DNA of 21,786 nt, from the NCBI GenBank assembly GCA_003222855.1, contig QHXH01000254.1, forward strand, positions 7,516 to 29,301. Reading direction: 5' to 3'. Numbering within the stretch: position 1 is the stretch's first letter; every line of letters begins with the position of its first letter. Shown here piece by piece: positions 12,968 to 20,262 of the stretch. The position numbers and the translations under genes were made by a program. The notes under the pieces were generated by a model. That model saw only the letters and a program-made list of their open reading frames with translations, was not told the DNA's origin and did not search any database. This stretch comes from Acidobacteriota bacterium. GTDB taxonomy: Bacteria > Acidobacteriota > Blastocatellia > Pyrinomonadales > Pyrinomonadaceae.

Positions 12968-13400
12968 GCGGCACCTTACGTTTGCCACCCTGCACACGAA
13001 CTCTGCCGTTTCGACCATCAACCGCATCATCGATGTGTTTCCTTCGATGCAACAAGCGCAGGTCCGCGCGCAACTCTCGCTGACGCTTGAAGGCATTCTT
13101 TGCCAAACGCTTCTACCAAAGGCGGACGGCCGCGGTCGGGCGCTGGCGATGGAGATCCTGGTTCCGAATTCTGCTATTCGAAACCTAATCCGGGAAGACA
13201 AAGTTCATCAAATCTATTCGATGATGCAGACGGGACAGGATATTCATGGCATGCAGACTTTCAATCAGTCGCTGGCCACGCTGTTCCACAAGCGACAGAT
13301 TACCCGGGAGCTGGCGATGCAGCGAAGTTCAAACGTCAACGAGCTGCGTGATTTGATCGATCGCGGCGCGGGAATCAACAACGGCAACGGTTCGCAGTCT

Positions 13401-13450
13401 CGCGCTGGCGTGCCGCCTGCTTATGGCCAGCCGGGTCGCGTGCCCGCGCG
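13401..13450. repeat. possible imperfect palindromic repeat forming the pilT 3' end
   Basis: GCGCTGGCGTGCCGCC near 13402 and GGTCGCGTGCCCGCGC near 13434 are roughly reverse-complementary (about 11 of 16 positions). It encodes the non-family tail SRAGVPPAYGQPGRVPARK. I associate this peptide with an acidobacterial interspersed repeat from memory only; a single copy is present here. Confidence 0.3.
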
Positions 13451-13498
13451 CAAATAGACAACGCAATCAGGAAATAAAGTCAGAAACGGAGTCCGAAA

Positions 13499-14728
13499 AT
13501 GCCAACTTACGTTTTTAAAGGACGCAACCGCATGAATGAAGTCGTCTCAGGCGAGCGTGTTGCGGACAACCGCGAGGCCTTGCGCCAGGTTCTGCGTCGC
13601 GAGCAAGTCACGCTGACTTCGGTCAAAGAAAAAGGGCGCGAAATCGGAATCCCGAAATTGTCAGGGCGGAAGAAGGTCAAGTCCAAAGATCTCGCGATCT
13701 TCACTCGACAGTTCTCAGTGATGATCGACGCCGGCTTGCCTCTTGTGCAGTGTCTGGACATTCTGTCTCAGCAACAACAAAACAAATATTTTCAGCAGGT
13801 GCTCGCTCAGATTAGGCAAGACGTCGAAGAGGGATCGACTCTGGCAGCGGCCATGGCCCGGCACGCGAAAGTTTTCGATCAGCTCTATTCGAACATGGTA
13901 GAGGCCGGCGAAACCGGCGGTATCCTCGACTTGATTTTGCAGAGGCTGTCGACCTTCATCGAGAAGATTGTAAAGTTAAAGCGCGACGTCGTCTCTGCCA
14001 TGATCTATCCGGTGGCCGTGATTCTACTGGCCGTCGTCGCGGTGGCCGTAATCATGATCGTGGTTATCCCACAGTTCCAGAGCATCTTCCTCGGACTGTT
14101 GGGTCCGGGCGAGCCGCTGCCGCTTCCCACGCGGATTGTCGTCGGTTTCAGTAATTTCCTGGCGGGCTGGGGCGGATTGAGCCTGCTCGTCGTGATCATC
14201 GGAGTCAGCGTTGGCATAAGCTTCTATTACAAGACGCCCAGGGGTCGAAAGCGGATCGATACGATACTGCTGAAGACCCCGATCCTTGGGCCGATATTCC
14301 TGAAGATCGGCATCGCGCGCTTCTCACGAACACTATCGACCCTTCTTTCTTCCGGAGTTCCGATTTTACAATCGCTCGATATTACCGCGCGGACTGCCGG
14401 TAACGTCGTTATTGAAGAAGCGATTATGAGCGTTCGCACGGCGGTCGAACAGGGCAAAAGCTTTGTTGAGCCGCTACGCGCCGCCGACATATTTCCTCAC
14501 ATGGTTTCGCAGATGGTAGGAATAGGTGAGCAAACCGGCGCGCTCGATGCAATGCTCGGAAAGATTGCGGACTTTTATGAACAAGAAGTTGATGCCGCGA
14601 TTGCGAATCTACTCACGTTGATTGAGCCGGTGCTGATTGCGTTTTTGGGAGTAACGATCGGATCGATCGTGATCGCGATGTATCTGCCAATGTTCTCGCT
14701 GATTGGCAAGCTCTCACAGGGTCACTGA
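13499..14728 (+). CDS. pilC: type IV pilus inner-membrane platform protein PilC (GspF family)
   Basis: Polytopic inner-membrane protein on which the PilB/PilT motors act. It is 409 residues, the normal length. The N-terminus is MPTYVFKGRN (typical of PilC). Two T2SS-F domains are present: the first with LAIFTRQFSVMIDAGLPLVQ and GSTLAAAMARH, the second with RFSRTLSTLLSSGVPILQSL and SFVEPLRAADIFPHMVSQMV. Hydrophobic membrane segments lie at about residues 175-200, 220-240 and 375-400 (EPVLIAFLGVTIGSIVIAMY). The gene starts 41 bp after pilT and is intact, so loss of pilT function did not obviously damage the rest of the operon. Confidence 0.95.
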   Translation: MPTYVFKGRNRMNEVVSGERVADNREALRQVLRREQVTLTSVKEKGREIGIPKLSGRKKVKSKDLAIFTRQFSVMIDAGLPLVQCLDILSQQQQNKYFQQVLAQIRQDVEEGSTLAAAMARHAKVFDQLYSNMVEAGETGGILDLILQRLSTFIEKIVKLKRDVVSAMIYPVAVILLAVVAVAVIMIVVIPQFQSIFLGLLGPGEPLPLPTRIVVGFSNFLAGWGGLSLLVVIIGVSVGISFYYKTPRGRKRIDTILLKTPILGPIFLKIGIARFSRTLSTLLSSGVPILQSLDITARTAGNVVIEEAIMSVRTAVEQGKSFVEPLRAADIFPHMVSQMVGIGEQTGALDAMLGKIADFYEQEVDAAIANLLTLIEPVLIAFLGVTIGSIVIAMYLPMFSLIGKLSQGH

Positions 14729-14760
14729 CCTCTGCTGAGGATGATCCGCCGTAAACGGGA

Positions 14761-15738
14761 TTACGTCATCTCAGGTTGTTTCGGGTTCTTACTGAACCGA
14801 CTCGTCTTCCACCAGTCGAGGGTCAAGCGCAAACCTTCTTCCAAGCCGACGACTGGAGTGTAACCGAGCACAGACTTCGCGGCATTGAGATCAGCCAAAC
14901 TATCTCGCACGTCGCCGGGTCGCGATTCAGCGTACTCGGCGCTTACTTCCGTGCGCCCCGTCAACTTTTGGAGCGTCTCCAAGACCTGATTTATGGAAAC
15001 ACTCTGTCCGTTTGCAATGTTGAAGATCTTACCGCCGGCTTCACGCGCTTCAGCGGCCAGCAAGTTCGCATCGACCACGTTGGAAATGTAAGTGAAGTCA
15101 CGAGTCTGTTCGCCATCGCCATAAACAACCGGACGCTCGCCGCTCTCCAACGCAAGGATAAATCTGGAGATTACTCCAGAGTATTGCGAACCCGGATCCT
15201 GACGGGGTCCGAAGACATTGAAATAACGCAGTGATATAGTTTCCAAGCCGTAGCAACGAGTAAAAACCTGACAGTAGTATTCCCCTACGAGCTTTGCGAC
15301 AGCATAGGGGGACAAAGGATCCGGCCGCATCATTTCGCGTTTAGGAGATTCAGCCTGGTCGCCGTACGCAGAACTCGACGCGGCATAAATGACCCGTCGC
15401 ACTTTGCGATCGCGAGCTGCGAGCAGGAGTGTAAATGTGCCGTTTACGCTCGCATCGTGCGTTTCGATCGGTTTATTGACCGAGCGCGGCACTGACGGAA
15501 TGGCCGCTTGATGAAATACTAACTCAACGCCCTCAAGTGCGCGCATAAGCGCATCGTTATCGTTAATGCTCGCATTGATAAAATCGATGTTGCCGATCTC
15601 GTTGATATTTTCCAGATAACCAGTAGACAGGTTGTCAATAATCCTCACTCGCGCGCCCTGTTCAGCCAGAGCCCGGGCAACGTGCGAACCAATAAATCCG
15701 GCGCCCCCCGTAACCAGAGCGATACCAGATAACGACAT
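14761..15738 (-). CDS. NAD-dependent nucleotide-sugar epimerase/dehydratase
   Basis: Extended short-chain dehydrogenase, 325 residues, probably a UDP-hexose or UDP-N-acetylhexosamine 4-epimerase (GalE/WbpP-like). The NAD-binding GGAGFIGSH is near residue 11, the catalytic serine block is AASSSAYGD, and the YxxxK pair is in SPYAVAKLVGEYY. Substrate-side motifs are RYFNVFGPRQDP, VYGDGEQTRDFTYI and NVVDAN. The wording around PSVPRSV and PRQDPGSQYSGVI is closest in my memory to WbpP/UDP-GlcNAc 4-epimerases, but the substrate cannot be settled by eye. The ATG lies only 2 bp after the UDP-glucose dehydrogenase stop, so the two are one operon making exopolysaccharide precursors. It is convergent with pilC (32-bp gap). 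Confidence 0.9.
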   Translation of the reverse strand: MSLSGIALVTGGAGFIGSHVARALAEQGARVRIIDNLSTGYLENINEIGNIDFINASINDNDALMRALEGVELVFHQAAIPSVPRSVNKPIETHDASVNGTFTLLLAARDRKVRRVIYAASSSAYGDQAESPKREMMRPDPLSPYAVAKLVGEYYCQVFTRCYGLETISLRYFNVFGPRQDPGSQYSGVISRFILALESGERPVVYGDGEQTRDFTYISNVVDANLLAAEAREAGGKIFNIANGQSVSINQVLETLQKLTGRTEVSAEYAESRPGDVRDSLADLNAAKSVLGYTPVVGLEEGLRLTLDWWKTSRFSKNPKQPEMT

Positions 15739-15740
15739 GG

Positions 15741-17009
15741 CTAGCGGCCCACCCCCACATATTCAAACCCCATCTCTCGCATATCAGAGGGCGTATAAAT
15801 AGATTGTCGAATTCGATGCATGTCCAGTGCCCGAAACTGATTCCACTCGGTCACAAACACCAAAGCGTCAGCACCATTTGCCGCTTCATATTCGTTATCT
15901 GCAAACTGGATGTCCAGCAATATTCCTTTCGCTTCCACCATGGCCGCAGGATCGTACGCAACTACAGTCGCGCCGCGTTCGACTAAACCTCTCACAATGT
16001 CTACCGACGGCGCATCGCGCATGTCATCGGTTTCTGGCTTGAATGCAAGGCCTAGAACGGCGACGCGCAGTCCGGTGAGGTCGCCGCCCACGAGCTTCTC
16101 GATTTTAGGTATCATCGACAGCCGCTGCAATCTGTTGACCTCAATGACTGTGTCAACGATGTGGGTGGGTGACGAGTATTGACGCGCAATTGCCGACAGT
16201 GCTGAAGTGTCTTTCGGAAAACACGAGCCGCCAAAACCTGGCCCGGCATGTAGAAACTTGCCGCCGATGCGACGATCCATGCCAATCGCCCGCGCCACAT
16301 CGTGCACGTCGCAACCAACGCGTTCGCATAAATTGGCAATCTCGTTAATGAAAGAAATCTTTGTGGCCAGAAAGGCGTTCGCGGCGTACTTGATTAACTC
16401 TGCGCCTTCGAGGGAAGTAATAACAAATGGAGTTTCGATTAAGTATAGAGGGCGATACAAATCGCGCATGATGGCGATCGCCTCCGGATCGCTACCGCCG
16501 ATGACGACCCGATCAGGCCGCATGAAGTCCCCGATTGCGGCCCCCTCGCGTAGGAATTCCGGATTTGATATTACGCTGAATTCAATCGCCGTTTTTTGGT
16601 GACTGCTGATGACCGACATGAGGTGTTTTCCGGTTCCCACCGGCACGGTCGATTTCGTCGCGATGACTTTATAGCTGTCCATGTGCTCGGCGACACTTCG
16701 GGCTGCATCTTCGACGAACGAAAGATCCGCAGAGCCGTCAGCCCGAGGAGGTGTGCCAACTGCTATAAAGATAACCAGTGATTGCCTGATCGCAGCTGCG
16801 ACGTCGGTTGTGAAACTAAGCCGACCGGCTTGAAGATTCTTCTTGATTAGTTGCTCGAGGCCGGGTTCGTATATCGGGCTCTGGCCCCTGGTGAGACGCT
16901 CAATCTTGTCGGCAGCGACATCTACGCAAATAACATCAACGCCAAATTCTGCGAAACACGCTCCGGTAACAAGGCCAACATACCCAGAGCCGATAACGGC
17001 AATGTGCAT
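15741..17009 (-). CDS. ugd: UDP-glucose 6-dehydrogenase
   Basis: Oxidises UDP-glucose to UDP-glucuronate with 2 NAD+, for capsule or exopolysaccharide. It is 422 residues. The N-terminal Rossmann motif is GSGYVGLVTGACFAEFG, followed by VDVAADKIERL, VGTPPRADGSADLS and TKSTVPVGTG. The catalytic nucleophile is C263 in GPGFGGSCFPKD. The C-terminal UDP-binding domain has LGLAFKPETDDMRDAP and VTEWNQFRAL. The protein is full length. The start at MHIAVIGSGYVG fits the family exactly. It is upstream of the epimerase in the same operon, and 124 bp downstream of the FecR-like gene with a hairpin between them. Confidence 0.96.
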   Translation of the reverse strand: MHIAVIGSGYVGLVTGACFAEFGVDVICVDVAADKIERLTRGQSPIYEPGLEQLIKKNLQAGRLSFTTDVAAAIRQSLVIFIAVGTPPRADGSADLSFVEDAARSVAEHMDSYKVIATKSTVPVGTGKHLMSVISSHQKTAIEFSVISNPEFLREGAAIGDFMRPDRVVIGGSDPEAIAIMRDLYRPLYLIETPFVITSLEGAELIKYAANAFLATKISFINEIANLCERVGCDVHDVARAIGMDRRIGGKFLHAGPGFGGSCFPKDTSALSAIARQYSSPTHIVDTVIEVNRLQRLSMIPKIEKLVGGDLTGLRVAVLGLAFKPETDDMRDAPSVDIVRGLVERGATVVAYDPAAMVEAKGILLDIQFADNEYEAANGADALVFVTEWNQFRALDMHRIRQSIYTPSDMREMGFEYVGVGR

Positions 17010-17049
17010 TCGCTGCTTCCTAAGCTCTATTTACTAACAGACAAACTTA

Positions 17050-17078
17050 CGGGTCACGAGCTCAATGCGCGTGACCCG
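17050..17078 (-). terminator. probable terminator or attenuator between the FecR-like gene and ugd
   Basis: A perfect 9-bp stem CGGGTCACG (17050-17058) with CGTGACCCG (17070-17078) and an 11-nt loop. On the minus strand it is followed by TAAGTTTGTCTG, only moderately T-rich, so termination may be partial. It lies 55 bp after the FecR-like stop. Confidence 0.5.
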
Positions 17079-17133
17079 CAATGTAAATGTCCAATGCGCG
17101 CGATTGCACGCATTCAGTCTGTCAGGACTGCGG

Positions 17134-17844
17134 TTATTTGGTCGGACTGACTACAGTGATACTTCCACCAAAGTTCAGCGTATCGTCGTGGTTCGTGGCG
17201 AAGATTGCCGCGGCCACAGCGCCACCAGCTGCCAATAACAATGCAGCCAGAGCACCGCCGCTCAAATGGCCAAACGTATCCGGCCTTGTCAGTCTCGTGC
17301 AACGCGTGCCAGGCTGCGGAGTGCCCGCTGACTCGGAAGTACCAGCTGCAACCGCTCTGGCCTTGCCGCCGGCACGCAACTCTACCTGACCGGCCTGCGA
17401 GGCAACAATCATATTGCCGCACTCGACATCAACCATAAAGGTCGCCGTCTGACTGGCATCAGCGACCGCCGCACCGTCTTTTGCGGTGACGATTGCTGAG
17501 GTTCCAGCCAGAGTTGATACCTGAACTCGACCGGCGTCTAGGGCGCCTGAGATGTTACCTTCAGTAAAGCTCAACTTAACCGAGGAATTCGGAAACAACT
17601 CAACACGGCCAAGCTTACCAAGACTAATCGTTGCGCTGCTGCCGGCAGCTGTTGCGATAACGCTGTCGGAAAAGATCGTCGCGCCCGAGATGGCGGCTTG
17701 CCCGTTCACGGTTACTTGACCAGAAACCGAAAGCTCGCCTGACGCTTTCTGCGGCGTTGCCAGCGCCACCATGGAATAAACGCTAAGAACGGCAACTGCG
17801 ACACAGAACGCAATCGACTTACGGCTCCAAGTTCTGCTAATCAT
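17134..17844 (-). CDS. FecR-domain-like exported protein
   Basis: 236 residues from ATG 17844 (the adjacent ATG at 17847 is also possible); the GGGAGG Shine-Dalgarno 5 nt upstream fixes the start and excludes the in-frame ATG at 17916. The signal peptide covers residues about 1-30 (SRKSIAFCVAVAVLSVYSMV, then ALA). The middle is FecR-like: GATIFSDSVIATAAGSSATI, GRVELFPNSSVKLSF, GRVQVSTLAGTSAIVTA, which is a repeated beta pattern. A Gly/Ala-rich hydrophobic segment near the C-terminus (SGGALAALLLAAGGAVAAAI) probably spans or packs at the membrane. No anti-sigma cytoplasmic domain or sigma factor gene is nearby, so a classic FecR signalling role is unlikely. Position ahead of ugd and the epimerase suggests an envelope/exopolysaccharide context. 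Confidence 0.72.
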   Translation of the reverse strand: MISRTWSRKSIAFCVAVAVLSVYSMVALATPQKASGELSVSGQVTVNGQAAISGATIFSDSVIATAAGSSATISLGKLGRVELFPNSSVKLSFTEGNISGALDAGRVQVSTLAGTSAIVTAKDGAAVADASQTATFMVDVECGNMIVASQAGQVELRAGGKARAVAAGTSESAGTPQPGTRCTRLTRPDTFGHLSGGALAALLLAAGGAVAAAIFATNHDDTLNFGGSITVVSPTK

Positions 17845-17983
17845 CATTTCCTCCCATACGAAGTAAACAGATTTAATGTGGAAGCGCGCTGCGAAAATCT
17901 TCACAACTGACGGCAACTACACCGCCCAACTCGAAAGTCTCGCTTCTGCGGGACCAAAAAAAGAAAGCGTGGCAGGAACCTGC

Positions 17984-18009
17984 AAAAAGGCCCTTGTCTT
18001 TGCCTTTTT
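17984..18009 (-). terminator. candidate bidirectional terminator hairpin
   Basis: AAAAAGGC (17984-17991) pairs perfectly with GCCTTTTT (18002-18009) across a 10-nt loop, with A-tract and T-tract inside the stem, so it could end transcripts from either side. It lies about 220 bp after the small exported-protein gene (stop at 18231) and its edge overlaps the -10 region proposed for the FecR-like gene. Confidence 0.5.
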
Positions 18010-18034
18010 ACACGAACCACAACCTATATGTCAA
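18005..18034 (-). promoter_or_regulatory. promoter candidate for the FecR-like gene
   Basis: On the minus strand a perfect TTGACA (18034-18029) is followed after 18 bp by TAAAAA (18010-18005, 4/6). It would give a leader of about 155 nt before the ATG at 17844. The overlap with the hairpin at 17984-18009 makes the assignment uncertain. Confidence 0.4.
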
Positions 18035-18230
18035 CAATAAAGCCCTGACCAGAAACACCTAAGCCACAGTATTAGCTAGCTTTGCGGGGCAAGATACCAT
18101 GGCGCTATCGACGGTGTAAAGAGGTTTTTTGCTGAAGCCTGTCAAGATTCTGTGTCTTTACCTTGGAGGGATCAGACGGGCGAGATTGACCACTAACGTT
18201 CACGGCCCGCCCATCTCCCGACCAGGTAAG

Positions 18231-18788
18231 TCACTTAGGAACAGCCCGCCGAGCACGCGTAGTCGTTTCGCCCGGGTTTGGGCCACTGGGCGCTCCGCCA
18301 ATCGACGCAGAGGATCTTGAGCTTCGCTGAATCAATTCCGCTTGCTCGTAAGGATCCAGCCGCGCAAACAGATAAAAGGTTTCGCCACTATGCACCGATC
18401 CCAGGAATCTGAACTTATTGGCGAAAACTTCGCTTGGTCGAAGCGCTGCGGGGTGTGGTGGATGCTCGAAAATCGTACCGAACTCATCGACGGTCACTGC
18501 TTCCAGTTCCGGCACATAATCGTTTCCGCTTTGACGAACCAGACGTGTCGCCATCTGCCGTAGCGCGTGAATTCGATTTGAGTTGCGACGATAATAAGCG
18601 GCGGTGATTTCCTTTCGACTCGCCCGGTCGTCAACAACTTCCTGCTCGTTATTCAAATAACCCAAATAGGCTGTTACGACCGGTCCGAATTCCGAGTCGG
18701 CCGCCCGCTGACCAAGAGCGAAGCCGCCTGCCATGATCAAAATAATGATCGAAAGAATGGAACGCGCGGGAACAGAAAGATTACACAT
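18231..18788 (-). CDS. small exported protein of unknown function
   Basis: 185 residues; family not recognised. The start at 18788 is chosen because GAGG lies 9 nt upstream and the protein then opens with a signal peptide (MCNLSVPARSILSIIILIMA, cleavage likely after FALG or ALGQ); an upstream in-frame ATG at 18842 would put an Arg-rich segment first. The mature part is mixed charged, with FGPVVTAYLGYLNNEQEVVD, AYYRRNSNRIHALRQMATRL, and a compact C-terminal segment FLGSVHSGETFYLFARLDPY. The tail is Ser/Pro/Arg-rich and probably disordered. It stands alone and is divergent from coaBC. Confidence 0.72.
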   Translation of the reverse strand: MCNLSVPARSILSIIILIMAGGFALGQRAADSEFGPVVTAYLGYLNNEQEVVDDRASRKEITAAYYRRNSNRIHALRQMATRLVRQSGNDYVPELEAVTVDEFGTIFEHPPHPAALRPSEVFANKFRFLGSVHSGETFYLFARLDPYEQAELIQRSSRSSASIGGAPSGPNPGETTTRARRAVPK

Positions 18789-18949
18789 CGAATGTGTCCT
18801 CGGGCTGTCGGATTCAACTGACCTTCGGCGTCGGATCACCAATCAGGATACTCTAGCGCGGGTGGCGGACCAAGGCCAGTTGTTTTGTAAAACAGTGCGC
18901 GAATTATAAGATCGCCGGCCTGTCGCTTCGTTGCGTGCATAATTCAGCG

Positions 18950-18979
18950 ATGTTACATTTTAATTTCATCGTATTGTGA
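18950..18979 (+). other. nine-codon upstream reading frame overlapping the coaBC start
   Basis: ATG at 18950 opens a frame (MLHFNFIVL) that ends at TGA 18977-18979, overlapping the coaBC GTG by GTGA. No Shine-Dalgarno is visible for coaBC itself, so translational coupling is conceivable. The stretch is very short and may be chance. Confidence 0.25.
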
Positions 18980-20256
18980 GCGAACTCCAACTTAGAAAAG
19001 TCGCGATTGGTGTAACCGGCGGGATTGCCGCGTACAAGAGCATAGAAGTGCTTCGCGGCTTACAGCGCGCCGGCTGCGAGGTGCGCGTGGCTATGACGCG
19101 CCATGCTTGTGAGTTCGTCCGGCCACTCACCTTTCGTGCGTTGTCGGGCGCTTATGTAATCGTCGATGACTACTCCGCGGACAATCCCGATCCGATCGCT
19201 CACATAACCTTCTCCCAAACGATTGATCTTTTCGTTATCGCGCCCGCGACTGCGAACACGTTGGCCAAATTGGCAAACGGCGTGGCGGACGACTTTATCA
19301 CGTCGACGTATTTGGCATGCACAGCTCCAATATTGATTGAGCCGGCAATGAACAGCGTGATGTGGAATCATCCCGCGACGCAGAGAAACGTGCAAAAGCT
19401 GCGGACTGATGGAGTACACATTATTGAGCCAGACGATGGTGAGATGGCCTGCGGCACCATCGGTCCAGGCAGATTGAGCCATCCGGAAAGAATCGTATCA
19501 GTTGCGCTTGAGATTCTAAGCCGCAGTCGCGAGCAAGTAAGCCCAAGCGGATCAAGTGCAACACAGGATCTAATCAATGAGCGCATCCTGATCACTGCCG
19601 GGGCTACTCGCGAAGCAATTGATCCGGTGCGATTTATCTCAAATCGCTCGTCAGGCAAGATGGGTTTCGCTCTGGCGAGAGCTGCAGTCCAACGCGGCGC
19701 CCAGGTGCGAATAGTGGCCGGCATAACGACCGCCGCGCCACCGTCCGACGTCGAATTGATCGAGGCGGCTTCGGCGGAAGATATGCGGGCTGCCGTGTTC
19801 CGCGAAATCGACGAAGCGACGATCTTCATCGCCGCAGCAGCAGTTGCAGACTATCGAGCCAGGCATTCGTCACCAACGAAGATTAAGAAATCTGATTCTG
19901 ATATGATCCTGGAGCTTGAGCGCACGCCGGACATTCTGAGCGAAGTCGCGCGGCATCGAAAGAACGGTCAACTCCTGGTCGGCTTTGCGGCTGAGACAGA
20001 CAATGTCACGAGCAACGCACAAAAGAAATTGAGCCAGAAAAATCTCGACATGGTCGTTGCGAACGATGTTTCCCGCGAGGGATCGGGCTTCGATTCAGAT
20101 AGAAATGCGGTGACCATTCTCGTGCGGGACAACCCTTTGCCGATTGACGTTCCATTGTCGCCCAAGCTCGAAGTGGCCGATCGAATTCTCGACGAGGTAG
20201 CGAGGTTGCGGCGTCCAGCCTTCAGTGCGACGAGTGCCGAGAGCAGCAAACAATAA
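18976..20256 (+). CDS. coaBC: bifunctional phosphopantothenoylcysteine synthetase/decarboxylase CoaBC
   Basis: Coenzyme A biosynthesis: CoaB joins 4'-phosphopantothenate to cysteine using CTP, and CoaC decarboxylates the product with FMN. It is 426 residues. The N-terminal flavoprotein CoaC domain (1 to about 185) has GVTGGIAAYKSIEVLRGLQ, the FMN-binding APATANTLAKLANG, PAMNSVMWNHPATQ and the conserved Cys in GEMACGTIGPGRL. The CoaB domain (about 205-420) has RILITAGATREAIDPVRFIS, NRSSGKMGFALA, FIAAAAVADYR, KRTPDIL-like LERTPDIL, VGFAAETDN and VANDVSREGSGF. The start is a GTG at 18976 with no clear Shine-Dalgarno. The usual upstream partner rpoZ is absent here; a family 4 uracil glycosylase follows after 6 bp. 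Confidence 0.95.
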   Translation: MSELQLRKVAIGVTGGIAAYKSIEVLRGLQRAGCEVRVAMTRHACEFVRPLTFRALSGAYVIVDDYSADNPDPIAHITFSQTIDLFVIAPATANTLAKLANGVADDFITSTYLACTAPILIEPAMNSVMWNHPATQRNVQKLRTDGVHIIEPDDGEMACGTIGPGRLSHPERIVSVALEILSRSREQVSPSGSSATQDLINERILITAGATREAIDPVRFISNRSSGKMGFALARAAVQRGAQVRIVAGITTAAPPSDVELIEAASAEDMRAAVFREIDEATIFIAAAAVADYRARHSSPTKIKKSDSDMILELERTPDILSEVARHRKNGQLLVGFAAETDNVTSNAQKKLSQKNLDMVVANDVSREGSGFDSDRNAVTILVRDNPLPIDVPLSPKLEVADRILDEVARLRRPAFSATSAESSKQ

Positions 20257-20262
20257 CCAGTC

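Larger units (their letters stand above)
12326..13457 (+). pseudogene. pilT: twitching motility retraction ATPase PilT, disrupted by a deletion/frameshift at Walker B
   Basis: PilT powers pilus retraction. The first part (12326 to about 12946) has SELGGSDLHVTTG, Walker A GPTGSGKST, the Asp box (TIEDPIEF) and LRQDPDV. The family then expects about 22 residues including ILVGEMRD (Walker B). Instead 25 nt (12947-12971) follow, and the protein resumes in another frame at HLTFATLHTNSAVSTINR (12972 onwards), continuing to the TAG at 13457 with LSLTLEGILCQ and GMQTFNQSLATLF. The net loss is about 41 nt, which both removes Walker B and shifts the frame. Conservation on either side is excellent, so the break is recent or an assembly fault. 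The 25-nt junction contains a perfect hairpin. The C-terminal tail beyond ELRDLIDRG is unusual. Confidence 0.88.
17848..18230. other. 383-bp non-coding stretch between two minus-strand genes
   Basis: No credible coding region was found. It holds a promoter-like site and an A/T-flanked hairpin around 17984-18034 (listed separately) and a smaller hairpin GCAGG-AA-CCTGC at 17972-17983. The part from about 18040 to 18230 shows nothing I can name; a fragment CCGCAAAGC on the minus strand near 18077-18085 recalls c-di-GMP-I riboswitches, but the rest of that fold is absent. Confidence 0.5.

Noticed and set aside
12326..13457. Programmed ribosomal frameshift in pilT
   Set aside because: The break also removes about 41 nt including Walker B, and there is no slippery heptamer; a deletion explains it better.
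14729..14760. Terminator between pilC and the epimerase gene
   Set aside because: Only a 4-bp stem (CCTC/GAGG) and no T-tract on either strand.
17848..17916. Longer N-terminus for the FecR-like protein (ATG at 17916)
   Set aside because: It would bury the signal peptide, while GGGAGG directly precedes the ATGATG at 17847-17842.
18060..18090. Minus-strand CCGCAAAGC resembling part of a c-di-GMP-I (GEMM) riboswitch
   Set aside because: The partner GGCAAA-type segment, the tetraloop-receptor helices and the correct spacing could not be found on either side, and the following gene is too far away.
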